A DNA stretch of 64,000 nt from Methylobacterium sp. GXS13. GTDB taxonomy: Bacteria > Pseudomonadota > Alphaproteobacteria > Rhizobiales > Beijerinckiaceae. The notes under the pieces were generated by a model. The model did no database searches. It had not been told where the DNA came from and saw only the letters and a program-made list of their open reading frames with translations. Location of the stretch: assembly GCF_001455965.1 (NCBI RefSeq), contig NZ_LKKO01000036.1:124001-188000 (forward strand), in the 5' to 3' direction. Shown one piece after another: positions 46,137 through 56,010 of the stretch; the stretch's first letter is position 1; each line of letters begins with the position of its first letter. Position numbers and translations under genes: made by a program.

Positions 46137-47048
46137 TCAGTTGCGCGACGGAACGAGCATCTCCGGCGGGGTCGGCGAGCGGATATAATCCGCGTGGCGC
46201 ACCCGTTCGGGCAGATGGACATGCGGATGCTCGACCTCTTGGTAGGGGATCTGTTCGAGCAGGTGGCTGATGCAGTTCAGGCGGGCGCGCTTCTTGTCCA
46301 CCGCCTCGACCACCCACCAGGGCGCCTCGGGGATGTGCGTGCGCGCCAGCATGTCCTCCTTGGCGCGGGTGTAGTCTTCCCAGCGCCGGCGGGACTCGAC
46401 ATCCATCGGCGAGAGCTTCCACTGCTTGAGCGGGTCGGCGATGCGCATGTTGAAGCGCAGGGCCTGCTCCTCATCGGTGATCGAGAACCAGTACTTCAGA
46501 AGCACGATGCCCGAGCGGACGAGCATGCGCTCGAACTCCGGCACGGAGCGGAAGAACTCCTCCACGTCGGACTCGGAGCAGAAGCCCATCACGCGCTCGA
46601 CGCCTGCGCGATTGTACCAGGAGCGGTCGAACAGCACGATCTCGCCGCCGGCGGGCAGGTGAGCGACGTAGCGTTGGAAGTACCATTGCGTGCGCTCGCG
46701 CTCGCTCGGGGCGGGCAAGGCGGCGACGCGGCAGACACGCGGGTTCAGCCGTTGGGTGATCCGCTTGATCGCGCCGCCCTTGCCGGCCGAATCACGCCCC
46801 TCGAACAGAACGACGACCCGCAGCTTGTTGTGCTGGACCCAGTCCTGCAGCCGGACCAGCTCGTGCTGAAGGCGCAGCAGTTCACGGAAGTAATGCCTGC
46901 GGTCCTGTCCGGATTCCGTCTGACCTCCGAGGCTCTCGAGACGGTCGTCCTCGAAGCCGAGCTCCATCTCCTCGTCGTAACTATCGAGAATTTCGCGGCG
47001 GATCATCTCCACCATCGTGGGGTCCGCGGAGGCGTGGTCGATCGTCAT
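46137..47048 (-). CDS. ppk2: Polyphosphate kinase 2
   Basis: PPK2 enzymes use polyphosphate to phosphorylate nucleoside mono- or diphosphates, or run in reverse. The 303-residue single-domain protein has the Walker A motif FEGRDSAGKGG (residues 82-92), the lid/Walker B region DRSWYNRAGVE (141-151) and KYWFSITDEEQ, characteristic of the family. Which class (ADP or AMP acceptor) is not decided here. The product is cytosolic, with no signal. It is probably its own transcription unit, ending at a clear intrinsic terminator. Confidence 0.93.
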   Translation of the reverse strand: MTIDHASADPTMVEMIRREILDSYDEEMELGFEDDRLESLGGQTESGQDRRHYFRELLRLQHELVRLQDWVQHNKLRVVVLFEGRDSAGKGGAIKRITQRLNPRVCRVAALPAPSERERTQWYFQRYVAHLPAGGEIVLFDRSWYNRAGVERVMGFCSESDVEEFFRSVPEFERMLVRSGIVLLKYWFSITDEEQALRFNMRIADPLKQWKLSPMDVESRRRWEDYTRAKEDMLARTHIPEAPWWVVEAVDKKRARLNCISHLLEQIPYQEVEHPHVHLPERVRHADYIRSPTPPEMLVPSRN

Positions 47049-47163
47049 GTCGGGCTTCTTGGTCGGATGTCGTCACGACCTTAAAAGCAGGATCGTGTGA
47101 CAGATCCGAGAAGCCCGCGCGCATCGTACCGGAACCGGGACCATGCGTTGACTTTCCAGATTG

Positions 47164-47209
47164 GCATGATCCCTTTCCGGACGCCGAAAACCACCGTTCG
47201 GGATCATGC
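47164..47209. repeat. Dispersed palindromic repeat, copy 4
   Basis: This is the most symmetrical copy: 10-bp perfect arms GCATGATCCC (47164-47173) and GGGATCATGC (47200-47209) with the inner blocks TTTCCGGACGCC and ACCACCGTTC. It sits 8 bp past the tpiA stop codon. It aligns over its whole length with copy 1 at 10684. Confidence 0.75.
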
Positions 47210-47217
47210 TTCCAGGC

Positions 47218-47979
47218 TCACGCGTAGGCGGCGCAGATCCCCAGAAAGTCCTCGGCCACGAGGCTGGCGCCGCCGACCAGGGCGCCGTCGACATTCTCCA
47301 CCGCCATCAAATCGCGGGCGTTGCTGGGCTTCACCGAGCCGCCGTAGAGGATGCGGATCCGGTGGGCCTCGTCGCCGACGAGCTTGTCGAGCATTTCCCG
47401 CAGCGAGGCGTGGACCTCGGCGATGTCGCGCGGCGTCGGGGTGCGGCCTGAGCCGATCGCCCAGACCGGCTCATAGGCGATCACCGTGTCGGCCGCGGTC
47501 GCGCCCTTCGGAAGGCCGATAGCGAGCTGGGCGCGGACGATGTCGAGGGCGCGGCCCTGCTCACGCTCCTCGATGGTCTCGCCGACGCAGATGATCCCGC
47601 ACAGGCCGGCGCGGCGGGCGCCGAGCGCCTTGGCGTGAACGCCGTCATCGGTCTCGTGGTGGTAGGCGCGACGCTCGGAATGGCCGACGATCACGTATTT
47701 GGCGCCGAGATCGGCCAGCATCTCGGCCGAGATGGATCCCGTGAAGGCGCCGCTCGGCCGGGCATGCAGGTTCTGCCCGCCGATGGCGATCGGGGACCCG
47801 GCGGTCGCCGCCACGCAGGAGCCGATGAGCGTCGCGGGCGGGCAGATCAGCACGTCGACACGGGCGGCGAGTTCCGGCGTGAGACCGTCGCGGATCGCTT
47901 CGGCCACATTGATCGATGCCCGCGTCCCGTTCATCTTCCAGTTGCCGGCGACCAGCGGCTTCCGCCCCGTCTGCGTCAT
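47218..47979 (-). CDS. tpiA: Triose-phosphate isomerase
   Basis: TpiA interconverts glyceraldehyde-3-phosphate and dihydroxyacetone phosphate. The 253-residue TIM-barrel protein has the N-terminal AGNWKMNGT (catalytic Lys and Asn), the catalytic His in VIVGHSERR, the catalytic Glu and flexible loop in [15 protein letters not shown], and the phosphate-binding [15 protein letters not shown] site lies about 6 bases before MTQTGRK. It is divergent from ppiD-trp and carries repeat copy 4 at its 3' end. Confidence 0.97.
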   Translation of the reverse strand: MTQTGRKPLVAGNWKMNGTRASINVAEAIRDGLTPELAARVDVLICPPATLIGSCVAATAGSPIAIGGQNLHARPSGAFTGSISAEMLADLGAKYVIVGHSERRAYHHETDDGVHAKALGARRAGLCGIICVGETIEEREQGRALDIVRAQLAIGLPKGATAADTVIAYEPVWAIGSGRTPTPRDIAEVHASLREMLDKLVGDEAHRIRILYGGSVKPSNARDLMAVENVDGALVGGASLVAEDFLGICAAYA

Positions 47980-48175
47980 CCCTAGCCCTCGCCTCACCCC
48001 TGCGCCGCCTCGGTTTTCCGGGGTCGGCGGGGCCTACCAGAGCGAGCTTGGGCGCGCAAACCATCCGAAAGGGTGAGCCTTTGCCTGCGGGCGCGAATGG
48101 TCTATCGCGGTCGCCTTTCAGGGATGGCATCGGCCCGGCGACGGGTCGGGTGCCGAAGGTATCCGATCACAGATC

Positions 48176-50077
48176 ATGCTTCAGGGCATCCGCAACGCCA
48201 GCCAGCATTGGTTCGGCAAGATCGTCTTGACGATCATCTTCGCGCTGCTGATCGCGGGCGTGGGGATCTTCGGCGTGGAGGAGTTCTTCCGCGGCGGCTC
48301 CAGCAGCAACGTCGCGACGGTGGGCAGCACGCCGATCACCGCCGAGCAGGTGCGCCAAGCCTACCAGAACCAGATGCAGCGCTATCAGGCGCAGCTGAAG
48401 CGTGCGCTCACCCCCGACCAGGCCCGCATGCTCGGCCTCGACCGGGCCGTGATGTCGCAGCTGATCACCGAAGCCGCCCTCGACCAGAAGACGCATGATC
48501 TCGGCCTCGGTGTGCCGGATGCCTCGGTGATCCGGGCGATCCACGACGAGAAGAGCTTCCAGAACGCCCAGGGCCAGTTCGAGCCGCAGCTGTTCTACCA
48601 GACCCTTCAGCGGGCCGGATTGAACGAGGGCATGTTCGTGCGCGAGCAGCGCGCCGTGATCGCCCGGCTGCAGCTCGCCGAGGCCGTGTCGTCCGACCTG
48701 CACGTGCCGGTGGCGATGCGCGAGGCGGTCCACCGCTACGCCACCGAGCGTCGCTCGGCCGCCTACGTGATGCTCACGCCCTCCGTGGCCGGGGAGATTC
48801 CGGCCCCGACCGAGGACGAGCTGAAGACCTGGTACGAGGCCAACAAGTCGGGCTTCCGGGCGCCCGAATTCCGCGCCGCCACCCTGTTGGTGGTCGATCC
48901 CGAGGCGATGGCCAAGCCCGACGCGATCACTGATGCGGATGCCAAGGCCGCCTACGAGCTGAACAAGGGCCGCTACGGCAGCCCGGAGAAGCGCACGATC
49001 CAGCAGGTCGTGTTCCCGGACGCGGCCTCCGCGGAGGCCGCCCGCAAGGCGATCGAGGACGGCTCGAAGACCTTCGAGGCGGTCGCCGAGGCGCGCAGCA
49101 CCGGCGGCACCGACCTGACGCTGGGCACGCTGACCAAGGCCGAGTTGTTCGACAAGGTCGTGGCCGATGCCGCCTTCGCGCTGCCCGAAGGCGGCGTGAG
49201 CCAGCCGGTCCAGGGCCGCTTCGGCACCGTGCTGCTGCGCGTGACCAAGATCGAGCCTGGCACCGTCAAGCCGTTCGAGGCGGTCGAGGGCGAGATCCGC
49301 AAGAGCCTCGCGCTCACCCGGGCCCGCGACGCCATGGAGACGACCCGCGACGCCATCGAGGACCAGCGTGCCGGCGCCAAGCCGCTGGCGGACATCGCGG
49401 CCGAGCGCGGCCTCAAGCTCGTGACCGTCAAGGCGGTCGATCCCCAGGGCAAGGCCCCGGACGGGCAGCGTGTCGCCGATATTCCCGATCCGGATACCAC
49501 CCTGCCGGCCCTGTTCCGCGCCGAGATCGGCGGCGACAACGAGCCGCTGCGCACCAAGTCCGGCGGCTATGTCTGGTACGATGTCACCGGCATCGACGCC
49601 GCGCACGACAAGCCCCTCGACGAGGTCCGGGACGGCGTGAAGGCCGGGTGGACCACCGCCGAGATCGCCAAGCGCCTCCAGGCCAAGGGCCGCGAGCTGG
49701 TCGAGAAGCTCAACGGCGGCGCGACCATCGAGTCAGTCGCCCAGGAGGTCGGTGTCAACACGCAGGAGGCGCAGGATCTCTCCCGCAACCAGGCGAAGGA
49801 CATGCTCACCGCCGACGACGTGAACCTGATCTTCGCCACCCCGGTCGGCAAGGCCGGCACTGCGGCAGCGGGCGATTCGCGGGCGGTGTTCAAGGTGACG
49901 AGCGCGACGATGCCGGCCTTCGTCGCCGATACGCAGGCCGACAAGACGATCACCAAGAACTTCCAGTCCGCGCTGGCCGACGACGTGCTGTCCCAGTACA
50001 TTTCGGAGGTCCAGAAGAACGGCGGCGTGAAGATCGACCAGACGGCCCTGCGCCGCGCCATCGGCGGAGAGTATTGA
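48176..50077 (+). CDS. ppiD: PpiD-like periplasmic folding factor (SurA_N/parvulin)
   Basis: PpiD is an inner-membrane-anchored chaperone near the Sec translocon. The 633-residue protein has a short cytosolic start, one transmembrane helix (IVLTIIFALLIAGVGIFGV, about residues 16-34) and a SurA-like N-terminal chaperone domain (GSTPITAEQVRQAYQNQMQRY). A parvulin-type domain (about residues 260-360; RTIQQVVFPD, GTVLLRVTKIEPG) follows, then a helical C-terminus. Prolyl isomerase activity is often absent in PpiD and cannot be judged here. It opens the ppiD-trpE-trpG-trpD-trpC series; trpE starts 5 bp after it, so the promoter before ppiD probably serves the trp genes. Confidence 0.9.
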   Translation: MLQGIRNASQHWFGKIVLTIIFALLIAGVGIFGVEEFFRGGSSSNVATVGSTPITAEQVRQAYQNQMQRYQAQLKRALTPDQARMLGLDRAVMSQLITEAALDQKTHDLGLGVPDASVIRAIHDEKSFQNAQGQFEPQLFYQTLQRAGLNEGMFVREQRAVIARLQLAEAVSSDLHVPVAMREAVHRYATERRSAAYVMLTPSVAGEIPAPTEDELKTWYEANKSGFRAPEFRAATLLVVDPEAMAKPDAITDADAKAAYELNKGRYGSPEKRTIQQVVFPDAASAEAARKAIEDGSKTFEAVAEARSTGGTDLTLGTLTKAELFDKVVADAAFALPEGGVSQPVQGRFGTVLLRVTKIEPGTVKPFEAVEGEIRKSLALTRARDAMETTRDAIEDQRAGAKPLADIAAERGLKLVTVKAVDPQGKAPDGQRVADIPDPDTTLPALFRAEIGGDNEPLRTKSGGYVWYDVTGIDAAHDKPLDEVRDGVKAGWTTAEIAKRLQAKGRELVEKLNGGATIESVAQEVGVNTQEAQDLSRNQAKDMLTADDVNLIFATPVGKAGTAAAGDSRAVFKVTSATMPAFVADTQADKTITKNFQSALADDVLSQYISEVQKNGGVKIDQTALRRAIGGEY

Positions 50078-50082
50078 GGGCC

Positions 50083-51603
50083 ATGGCCGAGGCGCCTGAC
50101 TACGCGGCGTTTGCCGGACGCTACGAGGCCGGGCAACCGAGCCTCGTGGAGCTGAGCCTCGTGGCCGATCTCGAGACCCCGGTCGCGGCCTTCCTCAAGC
50201 TGCGCGCCCGGCATGCCGGGCCGGCCTTCCTGCTCGAATCGGTGGAGGGCGGCGCCGTGCGTGGCCGCTACTCCATGATCGGGCTGGATCCGGATCTGAT
50301 CTGGCGCTGCCGCGACGGCGCCCCCGCCATCGCCCGCGGCGCCGATCTCGACGCCTTCCAGGCGGACGACCGGGCGCCGCTGGCCAGCCTCCGCGCCTTG
50401 ATCGCCGAGAGCGCGATCGGTGAATCCGACGGGCAGGACCTGCCCCCGATGGCTGCCGGCCTGTTCGGCTATCTCGGCTACGACATGGTCCGGGCCATGG
50501 AGCGGCTGCCCGAGCCGAACCCCGATCCCCTGGGCCTGCCGGACGCGATCCTGATCCGCCCGCGCGTGATGGTGGTGTTCGACTCGATCCGCGATCAGAT
50601 CACCGTCATCTCACCCGTCCGCCCGGCGCCCGGCGTCACCGCCCGCGCCGCCTACGAGGCGGCCCTCGCGCGTCTCGACCGGGTGGCGGAGGCCCTCGAA
50701 GGGCCTTTGCCGGTGGACGCCCGGGTGGACCTCTCGACGGTGGCGCATCCCGAGCCGGTCTCCAACACCTCGCCCGAGGCTTTTGCCGCCATGGTGGCGC
50801 GGGCCAAGGAGTACATCGTCGCGGGCGACGTATTCCAGGTGGTGCTGTCCCAACGCTTCTCGGCGCCCTTCACGCTGCCGGCCTTCAGCCTGTACCGGTC
50901 GCTCCGGCGCACGAACCCCGCGCCGTTCCTCTGCTATCTCGATTTCGAGGCCTTTCAGATCGTCTGCTCGTCGCCGGAAATCCTGGTGCGGGTCCGCGAG
51001 GGCACCGTCACGGTGCGGCCGATCGCCGGAACCCGCCGCCGGGGCGCCACCCCGGCCGAGGATGTGGCTCTGGCCGCCGAGCTGCTCTCCGATCCGAAGG
51101 AATGCGCCGAGCACTTGATGCTGCTCGATCTCGGCCGCAACGATGCCGGCCGCGTCTCGAAGATCGGCACCGTGCGGGTGACGGATTCGTTCTTCATCGA
51201 GCGCTACAGCCAGGTGATGCACATCGTGTCGAACGTCGAGGGCGATCTCGATCCGCGCCACGATCCCCTCGACGCCCTGGCGGCGGGTTTCCCGGCCGGC
51301 ACGGTCTCGGGTGCCCCGAAGGTGCGGGCCATGGAGATCATCGACGAGCTGGAGCGCGAGAAACGCGGGCCCTATGCCGGCTGCATCGGCTATTTCGGCG
51401 CCCGGGGCGAGATGGATACCTGCATCGTCCTGCGCACCGCCCTGGTGAAGGACGGGCGGATGCACGTCCAGGCCGGTGCCGGCATCGTCTACGATTCCGA
51501 CCCGGCCTCCGAGCAGCAGGAATGCGTGAACAAGGCCAAGGCGCTGTTCCGGGCCGCCGAGGAGGCGGTGCGGTTCGCTGCCCAGGCCAAGCGCGGGCAG
51601 TAG
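50083..51603 (+). CDS. trpE: Anthranilate synthase component I
   Basis: TrpE makes anthranilate from chorismate with ammonia supplied by TrpG. The 506-residue protein has an N-terminal feedback-binding domain (ESVEGGAVRGRYSMIG, with the LLES-type tryptophan-sensing motif just before it). The C-terminal chorismate-binding domain contains SPEILVRVREGTVTVRPIAGT, DLGRNDAGRVS and GTVSGAPKVRAME. The separate trpE and trpG differ from the fused trpEG of many rhizobia. The start ATG follows a GAGGG site. No leader attenuator fits, since ppiD ends only 5 bp upstream. Confidence 0.96.
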   Translation: MAEAPDYAAFAGRYEAGQPSLVELSLVADLETPVAAFLKLRARHAGPAFLLESVEGGAVRGRYSMIGLDPDLIWRCRDGAPAIARGADLDAFQADDRAPLASLRALIAESAIGESDGQDLPPMAAGLFGYLGYDMVRAMERLPEPNPDPLGLPDAILIRPRVMVVFDSIRDQITVISPVRPAPGVTARAAYEAALARLDRVAEALEGPLPVDARVDLSTVAHPEPVSNTSPEAFAAMVARAKEYIVAGDVFQVVLSQRFSAPFTLPAFSLYRSLRRTNPAPFLCYLDFEAFQIVCSSPEILVRVREGTVTVRPIAGTRRRGATPAEDVALAAELLSDPKECAEHLMLLDLGRNDAGRVSKIGTVRVTDSFFIERYSQVMHIVSNVEGDLDPRHDPLDALAAGFPAGTVSGAPKVRAMEIIDELEREKRGPYAGCIGYFGARGEMDTCIVLRTALVKDGRMHVQAGAGIVYDSDPASEQQECVNKAKALFRAAEEAVRFAAQAKRGQ

Positions 51604-51666
51604 CCCCCGGTTGACCGGAGGGGCACGAGTCGTCACATCGCCCTCATGCCCGAGCGTGCCGCCGCG

Positions 51667-52281
51667 ATGCCCAACGTCCTCGTCATCGACAACTACGATT
51701 CCTTCACCTGGAATCTCGTGCACCTGATCGGCCCGCTCTGCGGCGCCGTCGAGGTCGCTCGCAACGATGCGCTGAGCGTCGCCGATATCCGCGCAAAGGC
51801 GCCGGACGCGATCGTGCTCTCGCCCGGCCCCTGCACGCCGACCGAGGCCGGCATCTGCCTCGAGGTCGTGCGTGAACTCTCCGATGAGATCCCGATCTTC
51901 GGCGTCTGCCTCGGCCTCCAGGCGATCGGCCAGGCCTTCGGCGGCGATGTGATCCGCGCGCCGCTGCCCCTGCACGGCAAGGTCTCGACCATCCGTCACG
52001 GGGCCAGTGGCCTGTTCCGGGGTCTCAACGACAGCTTCGAGGCGACGCGCTACCACTCGTTGGTGGTCGATCGTGCGAGCTGCCCGGAGACCCTGCGGGT
52101 CACCGCCGAGGCGGACGGCCTGATCATGGGGCTGGAGCACGCCGAGCGGCCGCTGCACGGGGTCCAGTTCCACCCCGAGAGCATCCGGTCTCAGCACGGC
52201 ACGGAGATCGTGAAGAACTTTCTGGATCTCGCCGCCGCCTGGAACGCGGCGCGTGACAGAGCGCGCCCCGACGTGCATTGA
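51667..52281 (+). CDS. trpG: Anthranilate synthase component II (glutamine amidotransferase)
   Basis: TrpG hydrolyses glutamine and channels ammonia to TrpE; it may also serve p-aminobenzoate synthesis. The 204-residue type-1 amidotransferase has VLVIDNYDSFTWNLV at the N-terminus, SPGPCTP, the nucleophile Cys81 in FGVCLGLQ, and the His/Glu pair in VQFHPESI. An upstream in-frame ATG at 51646 would add 7 residues; neither start has a good ribosome-binding site. The stop overlaps a possible TTG start of trpD. Confidence 0.95.
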   Translation: MPNVLVIDNYDSFTWNLVHLIGPLCGAVEVARNDALSVADIRAKAPDAIVLSPGPCTPTEAGICLEVVRELSDEIPIFGVCLGLQAIGQAFGGDVIRAPLPLHGKVSTIRHGASGLFRGLNDSFEATRYHSLVVDRASCPETLRVTAEADGLIMGLEHAERPLHGVQFHPESIRSQHGTEIVKNFLDLAAAWNAARDRARPDVH

Positions 52282-52316
52282 CGCCGGACGGCCGGGGCGG
52301 CCTTCCGACAGAGCGC

Positions 52317-53354
52317 ATGGACAGTTTCAGACCCCATCTCGCCAAGGTCGCCGGGGGCCTGGCCCTCGACCGCGCGGAAGCGCGTGCGGCCTTCGACGAC
52401 CTGTTGTCGGGCGAGGTCACCCCCGTCCAGGCGGGCGCCTTCCTGGCCGCCCTCAAGGTGCGCGGCGAGACCGTCGAGGAGATCGTCGGCGCGGCCGAGG
52501 CGATGCGCGCCCGCATGACCCGGATCGCGGCGCCCGACAACGCGGTCGACGTGGTCGGCACCGGCGGCGATCATTCCGGCAGCGTCAACGTCTCGACGCT
52601 CGCCGCCATCCTGGTCGCCGCCTGCGGCGTGCCGGTGGCCAAGCACGGCAACCGCGCGGCGACCTCCCGCTCCGGCGCCGCCGACGTGCTGGCGGCGCTC
52701 GGTGTCCAGCTCGGCCTCGATGCCGAGGGCCAGGCCCGGTGCCTTGCCGAGGCCAATCTCTGCTTCCTGTTCGCCCAGGCCCATCACGGCGCCATGCGCC
52801 ACGTGGCGGCGGTACGCTCCGAACTGCCGGTGCGGACGATCTTCAACCTGCTGGGCCCGCTCTGCAATCCGGCCGGCGTCGCCTACCAGCTGTTCGGCGT
52901 CGCCCAGGAGGCGCTGGCCGAGCCGCTGACGCGGGTGCTCGCCGAGCTCGGCAGCCGCCGGGTCTGGACCGTCCACGGCTCCGACGGGCTGGACGAGATC
53001 ACCGTCACCGGGCCGACCCGGGTGGTCGCCCTCGACGGCGGACGCCTGTCCCGCTTCACCATCGATCCACAGGAACTCGGCCTGACGCTGCGTGCGCCGG
53101 AAGACCTGCGCGGCGGGGATCCCGCCGACAACGCCCGGGCGCTCGAAGCCGTCCTGGCGGGCGCACGCAACGCCTACCGGGACATCGCCGTTCTCAATGC
53201 CGGTGCAGCCCTCGTCGTCGCGGGGGCGTCGTCGACCCTGGCGGAGGGGCTCGCGCGGGCGCAGAATGCCGTCGATTCCGGGGCGGCGCGTGACACCCTC
53301 GCCCGCCTGGTCCGGGCTTCGAACGATCGCTCGAACGGGCAGGAGTGCCGATGA
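52317..53354 (+). CDS. trpD: Anthranilate phosphoribosyltransferase
   Basis: TrpD joins anthranilate and phosphoribosyl pyrophosphate. The 345-residue protein has the conserved [19 protein letters not shown] (PRPP site), [17 protein letters not shown], and [15 protein letters not shown] 52317 ([11 protein letters not shown]) matches the usual N-terminus; a TTG at 52278 overlapping the trpG stop would add 13 residues. The stop overlaps trpC (ATGA). Confidence 0.95.
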   Translation: MDSFRPHLAKVAGGLALDRAEARAAFDDLLSGEVTPVQAGAFLAALKVRGETVEEIVGAAEAMRARMTRIAAPDNAVDVVGTGGDHSGSVNVSTLAAILVAACGVPVAKHGNRAATSRSGAADVLAALGVQLGLDAEGQARCLAEANLCFLFAQAHHGAMRHVAAVRSELPVRTIFNLLGPLCNPAGVAYQLFGVAQEALAEPLTRVLAELGSRRVWTVHGSDGLDEITVTGPTRVVALDGGRLSRFTIDPQELGLTLRAPEDLRGGDPADNARALEAVLAGARNAYRDIAVLNAGAALVVAGASSTLAEGLARAQNAVDSGAARDTLARLVRASNDRSNGQECR

Positions 53355-54286
53355 GCACGCTCACGCAGGAATCGGTGGCCCAGGCGGGTTCTGCCGAGGC
53401 GCCGCACGAGCGGCCCAACGTGTTGGCCCGGATCGAGGCCTACAAGCGCCGCGAGATCGCCGAAGCGAAGCTCCGGGTGCCGCTGGCCAAGCTGGAGCGC
53501 CGTGCCCTCCAGGCCGAGCCGGTGCGCGGCTTCGCGTCGGCGATCCGGACCCATCTCGCCGCCGGGCGTCCGGCCCTGATCGCCGAGGTGAAGAAGGCCT
53601 CGCCGTCTAAGGGGCTGATCCGGGAGGATTTCGCCCCCGCGATGCTGGCGGCGGCCTACGAGGCCGGCGGGGCCACCTGCCTGTCGGTGCTGACCGACGA
53701 GCCGTCCTTCCAGGGGCGCCCGGAATACCTGACCGAGGCCCGGGCGGCCTGCAATCTGCCGGTCCTGCGCAAGGACTTTCTATTCGAACCCTACCAGGTC
53801 TACGAGGCGCGGGCCTGGGGCGCCGATTGCATCCTCGTCATCATGGCCTGCCTGGATGATGACGAGGCGCAGGCCCTGGTCGCCACCGCCCACGAACTCG
53901 GCATGGATGTGCTGGTTGAGGTGCATGACGAGGCCGAGCTGGCCCGGGCGCTGCCGCTAGGTACCGCCCTGATCGGGATCAACAACCGCAATCTCAAGAC
54001 CTTCGAGGTCTCGTTCGACACCGCGATCCGTCTCGGACCCGGCATTCCGAAGGATCGGATCGCCGTGGCCGAGAGCGGAATCGGCGGCCATGCCGACGTG
54101 GAGCGGCTTCGGCAGCACGGCCTCGGGGTGGTGCTGGTCGGTGAAAGCCTCATGCGTCAGGCGGACGTGACCGAAGCCACCCGCGCGCTGCTGTTCGGCG
54201 AGGCCGGCGGCCCGGAGCCGGACGCCAAGGCCGGCAAGGCCAAAAAGCAAGACGACAAGAAGCAAGACGACAAGAAGAAGGGCTGA
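53351..54286 (+). CDS. trpC: Indole-3-glycerol phosphate synthase with Lys/Asp/Gln-rich tail
   Basis: TrpC closes the indole ring in tryptophan synthesis. The 311-residue protein has the TIM-barrel motifs [15 protein letters not shown] (catalytic Lys region), [38 protein letters not shown] and VLVGESLMR. An AGGAG site lies 5 bases before the ATG that overlaps the trpD stop. After the barrel ends, a hydrophilic tail of about 26 residues rich in Lys, Asp and Gln is encoded, with KKQDD repeated in tandem. This tail is unusual for the family, whose members average about 260-270 residues. Confidence 0.95.
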   Translation: MSTLTQESVAQAGSAEAPHERPNVLARIEAYKRREIAEAKLRVPLAKLERRALQAEPVRGFASAIRTHLAAGRPALIAEVKKASPSKGLIREDFAPAMLAAAYEAGGATCLSVLTDEPSFQGRPEYLTEARAACNLPVLRKDFLFEPYQVYEARAWGADCILVIMACLDDDEAQALVATAHELGMDVLVEVHDEAELARALPLGTALIGINNRNLKTFEVSFDTAIRLGPGIPKDRIAVAESGIGGHADVERLRQHGLGVVLVGESLMRQADVTEATRALLFGEAGGPEPDAKAGKAKKQDDKKQDDKKKG

Positions 54287-54288
54287 GC

Positions 54289-54780
54289 ATGGAGCCTGGT
54301 TCGACGCTCACCCATCTCGACACGAGCGGCGCGGCCAACATGGTCGACGTCACAGACAAGCCCGCCACCGACCGCACCGCCCGGGCAGAGGGCTGCGTCG
54401 TGATGCGGCCCGAGACCCTGGCGCTGATCCGCGAGGGCGACGCCAAGAAGGGTGACGTGATCGGCACCGCCCGACTCGCCGGGATCATGGCGGCCAAGCG
54501 CACGCATGAGCTGATCCCGCTCTGCCACCCGCTGCTGCTCTCGAAGGTGCGGGTCGAGTGCGAGCTGGACGCGGCGCTGCCGGGTCTTCGCATCGCCGCC
54601 GAGGTGCGGGTCCAGGGGCCGACCGGGGTCGAGATGGAGGCGCTGACCGCCGTCTCGGTCGCCTGCCTCACGGTCTACGACATGGTGAAGGCGGTCGATC
54701 GGGGCATGCGGATCGAGGGTATCCGGCTGACCGCCAAGGATGGCGGGCGCTCCGGTTCCTACCGGGCACCCGAGGCATGA
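54289..54780 (+). CDS. moaC: Cyclic pyranopterin monophosphate synthase MoaC
   Basis: MoaC forms cyclic pyranopterin monophosphate in molybdenum-cofactor synthesis, acting after MoaA. The 163-residue product shows the family motifs [51 protein letters not shown] and [10 protein letters not shown]. It begins 2 bp after trpC and its stop overlaps moeA (ATGA). The trpC-moaC-moeA order is common in Hyphomicrobiales. Confidence 0.96.
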   Translation: MEPGSTLTHLDTSGAANMVDVTDKPATDRTARAEGCVVMRPETLALIREGDAKKGDVIGTARLAGIMAAKRTHELIPLCHPLLLSKVRVECELDAALPGLRIAAEVRVQGPTGVEMEALTAVSVACLTVYDMVKAVDRGMRIEGIRLTAKDGGRSGSYRAPEA

Positions 54781-56006
54781 GCGGCCTGATCCCGGTTGCC
54801 GAGGCGCTGGCGCGGGTCCTGGCGAGTGTGCCCGGCCCGGTCGAGGCCGAGACCGTTCCGCTGGCCCAGGCCGCCGGCCGGACGCTGTCAGCCGACGTAA
54901 CCGCCGCCCGGACGCAGCCGCCATTCCCGGCCTCCGCCATGGACGGCTACGCGGTTCGCTTCGCCGATGCCGCAACAGTCGGCGCGAGCTTGCAGCTCAT
55001 CGGGACAAGCGCGGCCGGCCACGGCTTCTCCGGCCGGATCGGCCCCAGCGAGGCGGTGCGGATTTTTACCGGCGCGCCGGTCCCGGAGGGCGCCGACGCG
55101 ATCCTGATCCAGGAGGATGCACAGGCCGAGGGCGACACCGTCCGGGTGATGGAGGCGGTCGAGCAGGACCGCTTCATCCGCCGGGCCGGGCTCGACTTCA
55201 CCGCCGGCGAGACCCTGTTGGTCGCCGGCATGAATCTCGACGCGCGCCGCCTGGCGCTGGCCGCCGCGGCCGGCCATCCGCGCCTGTCGGTCCGGCGCCG
55301 GCCGCGCGTGGCGATCCTCGCCACCGGCGACGAGCTGGTGGAACCCGGCGCCGCGCCGGCCTGGGACCAGATCGTCGCCTCGAACAGCCTGGCACTCGCT
55401 GCGCTTGCCGCCGAAGCGGGCGCCGAGGTCATCGATCTCGGCATTGCCGCGGACGATCACGGTGCTCTCGAAGACGCCTTCCGCCGTGCCCGCGAAGCTC
55501 AGGCCGATCTGCTGGTGACGCTTGGCGGCGCTTCCGTCGGCGATCACGACCTCGTTCAGGCGGCTCTGGCCAGGGAGGGTCTCGAACTCGGCTTCTGGCG
55601 GGTCGCCCTTCGGCCGGGCAAGCCGTTGATGCACGGGCGTCTCGGCGACATGCTGGTGATCGGCCTGCCGGGCAATCCGGTTTCGTCGATCGTCTGCGGG
55701 CTGCTGTTCGTGGTGCCGGCGATCCGGGCCCTCCAGGGCGATCCGCAGGCCGGCGCCGACCGCAGCGAGCCGGCCACGCTCGGCCGCGACCTGCCGGCCA
55801 ATGACGGGCGCGCCGACTACATGCGTGCGAGCCTCACCCTCGAACCCGGCTGCCTGCCGGTGGCGGATCCGGAGAAGCGGCAGGATTCGTCGATGCTGGC
55901 GGTGCTCGGCGGCGCCGAAGCGCTGCTCATGCGCGCACCCCACGAGGAAGCCGCCAAAGCCGGCGACCCGTGCCGGATCATTCGGCTGGACCGCCGGCTG
56001 ATCTGA
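54777..56006 (+). CDS. moeA: Molybdopterin molybdenumtransferase MoeA
   Basis: MoeA inserts molybdate into adenylated molybdopterin. The 409-residue protein has the N-terminal [29 protein letters not shown], the central MoCF-biosynthesis domain with [12 protein letters not shown] and [12 protein letters not shown], and the substrate-binding RPGKPLMHG...GLPGNPVSS. In many relatives lexA follows moeA; here the next gene is a convergent membrane protein instead. Confidence 0.96.
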   Translation: MSGLIPVAEALARVLASVPGPVEAETVPLAQAAGRTLSADVTAARTQPPFPASAMDGYAVRFADAATVGASLQLIGTSAAGHGFSGRIGPSEAVRIFTGAPVPEGADAILIQEDAQAEGDTVRVMEAVEQDRFIRRAGLDFTAGETLLVAGMNLDARRLALAAAAGHPRLSVRRRPRVAILATGDELVEPGAAPAWDQIVASNSLALAALAAEAGAEVIDLGIAADDHGALEDAFRRAREAQADLLVTLGGASVGDHDLVQAALAREGLELGFWRVALRPGKPLMHGRLGDMLVIGLPGNPVSSIVCGLLFVVPAIRALQGDPQAGADRSEPATLGRDLPANDGRADYMRASLTLEPGCLPVADPEKRQDSSMLAVLGGAEALLMRAPHEEAAKAGDPCRIIRLDRRLI

Positions 56007-56010
56007 CGGA

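Noticed and set aside
50071..50090. Tryptophan leader/attenuator before trpE
   Set aside because: trpE starts 5 bp after ppiD, leaving no room for a leader peptide and alternative hairpins.
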